64,000 nt of DNA. Source: Bombyx mori. Its lineage: Eukaryota; Arthropoda; Insecta; Lepidoptera; Bombycidae. Within the stretch, counting starts at the first letter, position 1. Each line of letters begins with the position of its first letter. A program made the position numbers and the translations under genes. Location: the NCBI RefSeq assembly GCF_030269925.1, contig NC_085112.1:10851501-10915500 (forward strand), written 5' to 3'. Below are positions 56,076 to 64,000 of this stretch, in pieces. The notes below the pieces were generated by a model. That model saw only the letters and a list, made by a program, of their open reading frames with translations, searched no databases and had not been told where the DNA came from.

Positions 56076-57248
56076 CACTATTTTTAATTCAAGTTTATTA
56101 AAATTTATGTTCTATTTTTAATTGGATTTTTTATAAAAGCGAATTTTTTAAGTATTTGTTTTTTTTAACTGTTATTTATTGTATTCAAGTCTAGCAGCGT
56201 GACGTGCACATGCTCGTTTTCATAAAAATGCAACAAATTACAATCATCACAAAGCAATCGCCGTGATCTTTAACCTCAGAGATCATTCGTTGCTCAATCG
56301 GAAATTAATTCATTAAGTTTGCTCGATAAAAAATTAATTTATTGAGATGTTAAGATCGAAATGATCACGAGTTGTCAATTAATTTAAACCGGTGATTCTG
56401 TCCGACGCATTCACGTAATGATTCATTTGATTTAGAAAATCGTGACGGATTTACCCTTGAAAAAGAATCGTGAGGGGATCCTTCTCGTATTCGCCGCTGA
56501 TACGCTAGTATTTGGAAGCGAGAAAGGATTGTAAAAACGTAACGTAGTGGGCATAACAGAATATTAGCGGGTTTTTTTGGCCCTGAATAGATGGACTGAT
56601 TCACGGGCCGTCTGGTGACCCAAAGTAATAAATAGGTGCTGATAGAGATTTCAACATCGAGATTTGGTACAGTTATTATTGGCACTTCAGGGAAGGCTTC
56701 AAAGTCAAGTCAAAGTACCAATCCACGGGAGGAGACGCGTTATTATTTTGCAGAAATTGAAGGTCTCAAAAAATAGCGACAGTCAAGGCGAAACGCGATC
56801 GAGTTATACTCGTAAAAAATGAAATGAAATTGTTTGGTAATAAATGAATGAATGAAAAAGATGAGAAACGATTTTTTTTTTGCCAAACCTAAAATTGGTT
56901 ATGGTAAAAAACAAACAAATGACCATACATCTAATTGGCAGCTAATTGCAATCGTTTACGTAACAAAACCGAGATAATACGTGTGTTTCACATCGTTTAA
57001 TTGAATATAAACGTGAGATTTTTTCTAATTAAACAATTGTTGTTTGCAGCGTGCGTTCAAAAGAGGTCGGCTTCTTGTTGGTCCCGTGGTATCAGGTCAA
57101 ACAAACGGCGCTTTCACGTTTGTCGTAAATTCAAGATTTGCAAAGATACACAAGTGTCTTAAATGCTTTATGTAATATTGGTGATGAATTTTAACTAAAC
57201 TCGCCGTCATTTGGTCGTCAAAATTTTGATCCTTATGCTTCTAGTAAT
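56076..57248. other. AT-rich DNA, nothing recognised
   Basis: A possible old Bm1 tail (GGACTGATTCACGGGCCGTC, minus) is at 56590-56615. A 106-codon minus-strand frame at 56365-56685 has no recognisable motif and runs into that relic; not called. Confidence 0.35.
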
Positions 57249-57334
57249 ATGGCTGCATTGTTTGTTGTACTCATTGTTTGAAAAGAGTTGACCGAATTTG
57301 TTATTGTATATCTCGTTCTGACGCTTTAACTGAA
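57249..57334. repeat. 86-bp direct repeat flanking Helitron, left
   Basis: ATGGCTGCATTGTTTGTTGT to CTGACGCTTTAACTGAA. About 93% identical to 57753-57839. It ends exactly at the Helitron boundary. Confidence 0.85.
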
Positions 57335-57753
57335 CTAGAGGTCCCGCAGTAGTCGAAATTCGACTATAATTAATTGGAATTGTAAGTCTGTACACTATTA
57401 TGATTGTATTTTATACTTCTATAATCACGAATTTCGCCAAAACTACACTATAAAAAATATTAACAAAGACAAACAATATTTAATCTATTCTCAATTTGAC
57501 AACAGACGTCAAGAACAAAAGTTTGACAATAAATAGTATGCATGCGTGTGTGCGTCAAATACATGGTATGCAGTGTGTGTAATGTTTTCTTTATTGATTT
57601 AATGTATCTTTTATGCATTATTTGAAAAAAATATTAGCATTGTGCATTTCTTCTCTATATTCTTTATAAGTGTGGAAAATTTCATACTCCTCCGTCCGCG
57701 CAATTTTCATAAAAAGGGATACAAAGCTTTTGCTTCACGTATTCATATATAGA
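57335..57753 (-). mobile_element. Helitron-like element (family H6), 419 bp
   Basis: Minus-strand copy: 5' TCTATATATGAATACGTGAAG at 57753 downward, then the palindrome TAGTCGAATTTCGACTA, and CTAG at 57338-57335. Flanking bases are A (57334) and T (57754). The body keeps the GCGCGGACGGAGGAGTATGA block. Confidence 0.85.
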
Positions 57754-57839
57754 TGGCTGCATTGTTTGTCGTACTCATTATTTGAAAAGAGTTGACCGAA
57801 TTTGTTATGGTCTATCTCGTTCTGACGCGTTTAACCGAA
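57754..57839. repeat. 86-bp direct repeat flanking Helitron, right
   Basis: Right copy (TGGCTGCATTGTTTGTCGTA to GCGTTTAACCGAA), differing at about six positions from the left one. Confidence 0.85.
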
Positions 57840-58034
57840 TGAACGGCGCGGCGTAACGGTACTTTTATTGTAAATATTCAGGGCTATTTTCTCGAACAAT
57901 TATTAAATGTTTTTTTCTATGAAACGATTAATTGCTACAAAAAAAAAATAACATTTTTAACGTGATCTACAGTGTTGATACTATAGCCACATTTCGTCTT
58001 GATATACCTTGCGGGTCACCCTTTATGTAATAGA

Positions 58035-58453
58035 CGTCGCCGTGGCCTAAAGGGTAAGACGTCCGGTGCATTCATATCTTGCGAAGCACCGGTGTTCGAA
58101 TCCCACAGGCAGGTATTAATTTTTCTAATGAAATACCTACGTACTTAACAAAATAAATGTTCACGATTGACTTCCACGGTAAAGGAATAACATCGTGTAA
58201 TAAAAATTAAACCAGCAAAAATAATAATTTACATAATTACTGGTGGTAGGACATCTGGTGAGTCCGCACGGTTAGGTACCACCCCCCTGCGTATTTCTGC
58301 CGTGAACCAGTAATGCGTTTCAGTTTGAGAGATGGGGCAGACCCTGTACTGTAAAAAAAATCTGAGTCCTTAGAACTCATATCTCAAGGTAGTTGGTGGC
58401 ATTGAAGTTGTTGTAGTTGGGCTCCCGACGGAGCAATAAAAAAATAAAAAAAA
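58035..58453 (+). mobile_element. Bm1 SINE, full-length, 3'-damaged
   Basis: Head with A-box TGGCCTAAAGGG and B-box GGTGTTCGAATCC, middle with AATGTTCACGATTGACTTCC and GAATAACATCGTGTAATAAA, then ACTGGTGGTAGGACATC. The 3' portion is altered (GTTGTAGTTGGGCTCCCGAC) but still ends GAGCAATAAAAAAATAAA. Its tail meets that of the inverted fragment at 58457. Confidence 0.92.
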
Positions 58454-58456
58454 TTA

Positions 58457-58597
58457 TGACGTAGACAACTGCACAAGCTCACGCCTGATGTTAAGAAGTT
58501 ATTAGGGCCCATAGACAACTACAACGTGAATGCCACTCACTTGGGACATTAGATCTGAGTCTCCAAACAAAACGCATTACTGTTTCACGGTAGAAAT
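58457..58597 (-). mobile_element. Bm1 SINE fragment, inverted
   Basis: TATGACGTAGACAACTGCAC to TTCACGGTAGAAATTA on the minus strand, with two internal deletions. Tail-to-tail with the preceding Bm1. Confidence 0.8.
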
Positions 58598-58599
58598 TA

Positions 58600-59204
58600 T
58601 AGTAGAAAACATTACACACACTACCATGTATTTGACACAACACATACGTATAAATATACCCTTTGTGTATTATTAATTGTGAAACTTTCGTTCTTCTTTT
58701 TCTCCACCTTATCCCACTAGGTGGGGTCGGCACAACTAATTTTTCTCTTCCATTCTCTTCTATCAGCCGTCATCTCAACACTCACTCCTCTCTCTCTCAT
58801 ATCGTCATTCACACGCTCCATCCATGTCTTCTTCGGTCGACCTTTTCCCCCTCTACCTTGCACTACCATTTCCATACATCTCCTAGTCACATGCATCTTC
58901 TCTCTACGCATCACATGTCCATACCACTCTAACCGTCCGCTCCTTAATTTGTTGCTTACCGGGGCCACTTTCACACTTCCTCTGATATACTCATTCTCAT
59001 TTTGTTATTCTTTTAAAATCTGTGGTCAAATTGAGAATATATTAATATTCATTGTCTTTAATATTATTTATTTATAGTGTAGTTTTGGCGAAATCTGTGT
59101 TATTATAGAAGTATAATAGTGCTTGACAATAGAACCATAATAATGTTTAAACTTTTAATTTCAATTAATTATAGTCGAATTTCGACTACTGCGGGGACCA
59201 CTAG
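58600..59204 (+). mobile_element. Helitron-like H6 copy with RTE inside
   Basis: The left part (GAAAACATTACACACACTACC, CATGTATTTGAC) and right part (TCTGTGGTCAAATTGAGAAT to ACTGCGGGGACCACTAG, end 59204) match the H6 copy at 61658. About 310 bp of RTE LINE separates them. The 5' ~170 bp of H6 are missing next to the Bm1 fragment. CTAG is followed by T. Confidence 0.8.
58690..58980 (-). pseudogene. RTE-type LINE RT C-terminus
   Basis: Minus strand reads MKVAPVSNKLRSGRLEWYGH, VMRREKMHVTRRCMEMVVQ, RPKKTWMERVNDDMRERG and SVEMTADRREWKRKISCADP then a stop. WYGHVMRR and GRPKKTW are RTE reverse-transcriptase hallmarks. It is about 90% identical to the copy at 33709 and extends ~25 codons further upstream. 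A clear target duplication is not visible because the host Helitron has diverged. Confidence 0.88.
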
Positions 59205-59810
59205 TAGTTATAAATAGCTCTTATAATTTGGTTAGATAATTTAATAAAAATCTATCCTATAAATTTACTAAAATTATTTTTTATCATTAATTCTTTGTCA
59301 TACACGTTCGAGGAATCAAAACTGCGTAATGCCATACCGAGAAGCTACAATCAGGTTAAAGAAATTATCATCAATTATCACGTCACTGTATTTCCTTTAG
59401 AAAGTTTAACAAAAGAATGAAATAAACACTATTTGCTAATAGCTACGGTGGTTGAAAACAAGAGAATTAGTTGTAAGGTTCCAAGTTTATTTTGTTCTAT
59501 ATATACTATATTGCAATTGCGATTAATCCAATATTTATTTAGGATCATACATAATAATGATAACTAAATAAGCGGTCTAGCGGTTTGTCAGATATTTATA
59601 CTATTTTACGGGAAACATAACGTGAATATTGATATTCTTAATAAATGTGGTGCAGACCAGTCAAGCTCAAGTCGTATTCTATTTCTTCTGAACGCGTCTG
59701 AAGCGAATGCTTTAAGACGCTAACGTAAACTTTTCAAACTATCAATGCACTATTTCATGTTTTAAATCTTTATATATATTTTGTTAGTTAATAACAAAGT
59801 CGTCGTTCAA
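59205..59810. other. AT-rich DNA, nothing recognised
   Basis: No supported feature. Confidence 0.35.
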
Positions 59811-60243
59811 GTCGTCGTGGCCTAAAGGATAAGACTTCCGGTGCATTCGTGTTGAGCGATGCATCAGTGTTCGAATCCCCCAGGCGGGTATTAGTTTTTC
59901 TAATGAAATACGTACTTAACAAATGTTCATGATTGACTTCCACGGTGAAGGAATAACATCGTGTAATAAAAATCAAACCCGCAAAGTTATAATTTGCGTA
60001 ATTACTGGTGGTAGGACATCTTTTGAGACCACGCGGGTAGGTACCACCACCCTGCCTATTTCTGCCGTGAAGCAGTAATGCGTTTCGGTTTGAAGGGTGG
60101 GGCAGCCGTTGTAACTATACTGAAAACTTAGAATTTATATCTCAAGGTGGGTGGCGCATTTACGTGGTAGATGTCTATGGGCTCCAGTAACCACTTAACA
60201 CCAGATGGGCTGTGAGCTCGTCCACCCATCTAGGAAAAAAAAA
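59811..60243 (+). mobile_element. Bm1 SINE, full-length, well preserved
   Basis: The best complete copy in the window. The head begins GTCGTCGTGG, with A-box TGGCCTAAAGGAT and B-box GTGTTCGAATCC (59868-59879). The middle and the 3' half are near consensus, ending CCATCTAGGAAAAAAAAAC. About 433 bp. The pol III promoter boxes look usable; one substitution (CAGTGTTCG for CGGTGTTCG) abuts the B-box. Confidence 0.95.
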
Positions 60244-61110
60244 CAAATTTCGAATATTTCGATGTTTCTTTAAGTTATTTTCGTTTCTAGATAATGTCAC
60301 CATATCAGTGAATAAAGAAGTTTTTAAAATTGCCTTTATAGAGTGACAGAACGTTCGTAGTCCTCCCAATATAAAGAAATCTGTAACATAACTCAGTTCT
60401 GTAGCAGATTTTAGTTTTATTTTTCTAAGTAACTTGACTCTTTTATTCGATGTCAGGTAGCATGGCTTATCCTCCCCGGAAACGACTTGAAACCAGGTGC
60501 ATTAAATGACGGTTAACGCGAAATGTTTGAGGCCTCAACACTGTTTTTCTTCGCCATTTAAAAACGCAAACCGTTCGTTTCTATTCCATTCAAAATCGAT
60601 CCTTCAATCAACTGTCAGAGCGCGAAAACCGTTTATCGATATTACAAAACAAATGAGGTGCATGACTAGACAATTTATTATCGACCACGTGACCTATTAA
60701 TTAACAATATTTACGATTAATATAGATTTTATCTGTAGCTACTAAACGATTGTTAACCGCAAGCGATTCGTTTTTAATGTCGTTAATTATAATCTGTATT
60801 GTTCACTTCAAAACGTATATTAACTATTTATTGCATTTGTTTTAAGATAGTTTCGTAATTGTTTTAAACACGATCGTAAATGCTTTACAAATATTGTTCA
60901 TGTTATAAAGATTTATTTGCTATAAAGTTTTTAGTAGTTCAGTGACGTTGTAGGTTCGAGTTGGTATGGTGCAAGCTACGGAATGATGGTTCAAAGGTCA
61001 AAGGTTCTTCATGATACATTATTACGTTCAGCTATCAATCAGAAAACATGAGTGTTAGACTCCGACTTCCCAGATCTTTGCTACTTCTCTATTATCCTAA
61101 TAGTATTATC
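60244..61110. other. AT-rich DNA, nothing recognised
   Basis: No supported feature. Confidence 0.35.
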
Positions 61111-61640
61111 TTCATTTTTCATCTCTCTCTCTCCTTACTCGGTCTCTTCATTACTGAAATCGTCTGGTCGTCTCTAGCTTGAAGCGTCGATAGCCTTAAG
61201 CACCATCCCTTTCCACGTCTTCTTTTCCTCGGCGGTCTTTTTAAGTTTCGGTTATTGGCAGGCCGGTGAGCGTCTTTACCAGATCTGACCAACCTAAAAT
61301 ATATTTTGTAATATAGCTAGCTTTTATTATATTGTAAAGTAGTAGACCTGGATACTGCAATTCTACCTTGGCACAATCAACACGATCGTGTTTTAAGTAC
61401 CTACATTTTGATGTCATGTATGCCTAATAGGCACCAGACCGCGTGGAAGGTTTGGATCGACCAAGTCAAGTCGGCACTTGGCGGTTGTTTACATGAGCGT
61501 ACCAGGCTCACCAAAACTGGGAGAAGTGGCAATTACTTGTGAGGCGCATAACATCTGCTCACAGCAATGATACTGAATGATGACCACGACCGCTCTGACA
61601 AGAGTGATACGACAAGGATATTAAGCTAGATAGCAGCTAT
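61111..61640. other. Possible decayed LINE sequence
   Basis: A CT-rich, GC-elevated stretch. 61420-61560 on the plus strand reads HQTAWKVWIDQVKSALGG then ERTRLTKTGR, reminiscent of the (R)xxW...DR C-terminal ends of LINE reverse transcriptases, but too decayed to place. 61130-61280 contains TCTTCATTACTGAAATCGTC and CCTTTCCACGTCTTCTTTTC without a family match. Confidence 0.3.
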
Positions 61641-61657
61641 GGACTTCCATACAAGCA

Positions 61658-62111
61658 TCTATATATTAATAAGTGAAGCGAAAACTTTGTACCACTTTTT
61701 ACGAAAATTGCGCGGACGGAGGAGTATGAAATTTCCCACACTTATAGAGAATATAGAGAAGTAGTGCATAATGCTAATGCTTTTGTTTAAATAATGCATA
61801 AAAGATACATTAAATCAATAAAGAAAACATTACACACACTGCCATGTATTTGACGCACACACGCATGCATACTATTTATTTATTGTCAAATTCTTTTCTT
61901 ACATTTCTTATTTCTTCTTGACCTCTGTGGTCAAATTGAGAATAGATTAAATATTGTTTGTCTTTATTAATATTTTTCTATAGTGTATGTAGCCTTGGCG
62001 AAATTTGTGATTATAGAAGTATAATAGTCTTTGAAAATAGAATCATAATGGTGTACAAACTTTTAATTTCAATTAATTATAGTCGTATTTCGACTACTGG
62101 GCGACCACTAG
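61658..62111 (+). mobile_element. Helitron-like element (family H6), 454 bp
   Basis: TCTATATATTAATAAGTGAAG at 61658 to CGACCACTAG at 62111, flanked by A (61657) and T (62112). Contains TAGTCGTATTTCGACTA before the end. Longest uninterrupted copy of the family. Confidence 0.85.
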
Positions 62112-62540
62112 TAATATAAATTGCGTGAGTTCGACTGGGCGTCTAAGGCAAAAAAGTTTCACCTCCACGTAACCAACCAATTTGTTTTAAAAAACTTTCG
62201 TAAAATAATTTCTTGGTATAGTTGCGATTCCTTTTGCGGGGATGTTTAATCGATAACATCGCCGGTAGTTATTTAAAACGTTCTCGGTCGCGTAGGTGAG
62301 TGTTCGGAACACTGGAACAATAAATCGTACGCTCGCCATGTACACTCAGTAGGCTCTCTAAGTTTTATCGATAAAATTCACGCGCAACACTTTAGCTCTG
62401 TTCATTTTTACACTTTATACAATTTTAATAAGGCATTTATTTGTTATATTCATCTCCGTTTGTTTATTGAATTGCAATAAAGTTTATTGTCATTAAACGT
62501 AGGTATCGTAAGTAAATTGGAAAAGTGATAAGTGAAATTT
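62112..62540. other. AT-rich DNA, nothing recognised
   Basis: No supported feature. Confidence 0.35.
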
Positions 62541-62690
62541 TTGGAATCATCATCATCATCATCAGCCTTTATCTGCCCACTGCTGAACATAGGCCAATGC
62601 CTTCCGCATAATGCGGTCCTCCGCTTTCCGCATCCAACGACTTCCCGCCGTGCGCACTAAGTCGTCGGTCCACCTGGTTGGATTCGCAAT
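62541..62690 (-). pseudogene. LINE family D RT C-terminus
   Basis: Minus strand reads NPTRWTDDLVRTAGSRWMRK, AEDR-IMRKALAYVQQW and ADKG-stop (complement of TCA at 62562), followed by (TGA)n, the ATC repeat at 62546-62563. About 41 codons; the bases after AEDR have a small deletion relative to the other copies. 5'-truncated. Confidence 0.85.
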
Positions 62691-63010
62691 CTACAAAAAG
62701 AAAGAGAATGACATACTTAGCAATTCTGGCTGGCACCTTAAGTATTTTGGGGGGTTTCCCTATGCTGGCTTGAAGACCGGCGAGGGAAACTCAAGAAGTC
62801 GACATATAAGTTGCTCTATATGTACTCCACGAGCTATGCTAGTACTGACTCAGCGGGATATCCCGGGTACGAGTTGGTGGCGCCGTCTGGGTGGGCTTCG
62901 GATAGCCCGCTGACCGAGAAGTTAGGTGATCGCAGCGCCGATTATCACCCGTTCAGCGATAGAAGGCTTAGTTGGTTCAGATAATCTCTGTTTGCTGCCC
63001 CCAACAGGTA
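62691..63010. other. Unassigned GC-rich block
   Basis: Much GC-richer than its surroundings. Contains GGCGAGGGAAACTCAAGAAG, CTCAGCGGGATATCCCGGGT and TGGTGGCGCCGTCTGGGTG. A plus-strand frame covers 62611-62913, but half of it is antisense to the LINE above. It is possibly part of another retroelement or a captured exon. Confidence 0.35.
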
Positions 63011-64000
63011 AACGAAACGCAATTACTCGCTGACAAAAAAAATTAATCCAAATTCTAAAACCTGAATTCGATATTTTGACAACGTGTTATTTTATTATTT
63101 ATGATCTAATTTCATGAGTTTAAATTTCATAGTCAAACAGTAAACGGCAATAATTCGATCGAGGTCGCAATAATTTTGCCTATTCTGACCCTAAAGCCAT
63201 TCTGTGCTACAAATTAACAACATGCACTCAATTTATAACGTTATTATAATGAAGCATAAATATTCTCACGCAAAGCATCTGGTCAAATCCGATTTGAAAA
63301 AGAAAAAAAATGAATACACACATAAATATTTCTTATGTGATATTTTATAACCGGATTGTGAGAGTATTTTAGTGCGATGGAAACACGGTCGGAACCGGTC
63401 CTAGCAAATTGTACCTGTTGTTTTGTGAGCACTCGATGTTGAACGAAGTCAGAGCCATTACAAAATATTTCATGCGTATTGGGTATGTATTTTAAACGGT
63501 TCCCTATTGATTTTGGATATGGCATTAGGAATACGACGCTTTAAAATTGACTCCAATTGGTTAAATATATTTCTTATCGGATGCAGACGAGTGGACCACC
63601 TGAGCGTGTATGCAAACGATCTATTTTATGCCTACCTTTGACGGCAGCACAATCTAGAGATGGATCGTCCGTGGCAAAAAAAACCATGGAATGCACTATC
63701 GATAAAACTAGTTTAGTCCAGGGATTCATTCTGGAAAATCATCCGAACTCTAAACTATTTCCATACAACGTCCATATTAATATACAGGATGTTCTATAAG
63801 TTACACAATAGTGAAAAGTCTCACATTGGCTGAAAACAAAATCATACCCAATATACTCATTTATACAAAATGAAAAGTGAAAAAGCAATAAGGCTTTAAA
63901 AGCTAAAATAATTGTATGAAATTGTATGAATGAAAACAACACGAAAATTTAATTTTAAATAGTCTATAATTTTATGTTAACGATTTTGTTATATCTGTAG
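63011..64000. other. AT-rich DNA, nothing recognised
   Basis: Frames of 67-80 codons at 63283 (minus), 63557 (plus) and 63739 (minus) lack recognisable motifs. Nothing else supported. Confidence 0.35.

Noticed and set aside
56365..56685. 106-codon minus-strand frame
   Set aside because: No recognisable motif, and its start overlaps a probable old Bm1 relic.
57040..57095. Possible exon after TTGTTTGCAG at 57054
   Set aside because: The acceptor looks acceptable, but the downstream donor (GTATCA) is weak and no reading frame or composition supports it.
58721..59077. 118-codon plus-strand frame
   Set aside because: Antisense to the RTE reverse-transcriptase C-terminus; the same holds for 33741-33980.
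59811..59885. Free tRNA gene
   Set aside because: This is the tRNA-derived head of a full-length Bm1; the same head occurs at 58035 and 36718-37151.
63283..63525. 80-codon minus-strand frame
   Set aside because: No family motif, no splice signals and no start context better than chance.

Overview
The window looks like lepidopteran nuclear DNA, almost certainly domestic silkworm (Bombyx mori) or a close relative. The main evidence is about 25 copies of one tRNA-headed SINE that I recognise as Bm1. It also carries Helitron-like elements with 3' CTAG ends, 5'-truncated LINE tails of RTE and related clades, and an AT-rich background with long introns or intergenic DNA. No complete protein-coding gene, rRNA or free tRNA gene is visible. 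Nearly all of the longer open frames are shadows of repeats.

Layout. 0-10 kb: a 136-bp duplication, a truncated MITE, three Bm1 copies, a 1.94-kb TIR DNA transposon with a decayed two-exon gene (4750-6689), a Helitron-like element and a LINE tail. 10-20 kb: a three-copy +/-/+ repeat cluster, a small possible exon at 11.64 kb, a short Helitron-like element, a composite of two LINE tails, and a 633-bp TIR element encoding a MADF-like peptide (13954-14586). 20-30 kb: a LINE end inserted in an old Bm1 with a 9-bp target duplication, a LINE end bracketed by ~88-bp direct repeats, and a Bm1 nested in a Helitron-like element with a 7-bp target duplication. 30-40 kb: two LINE reverse-transcriptase C-termini (one with a 16-bp target duplication), a full-length Bm1 inside another LINE tail, a 5'-exon-like segment at 37.67-37.85 kb and a near-palindromic MITE. 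40-50 kb: a second tRNA-derived SINE, a LINE end split by a Bm1, Helitron-like elements and an unrecognised coding-like block at 46.77-47.03 kb. 50-64 kb: RTE fragments, full-length Bm1 copies at 58.0 and 59.8 kb, and three copies of one Helitron-like family. One of those is flanked by 86-bp direct repeats and one contains an RTE fragment.

The three exon-like segments (11.64, 37.7 and 53.23 kb, all plus strand) suggest that the window could lie within long introns or the 5' region of a host gene. This is inference only. Element names other than Bm1 are by structure; LINE families are labelled B, C and D here for cross-reference. Boundaries of diverged copies are good to roughly 10-20 bases.
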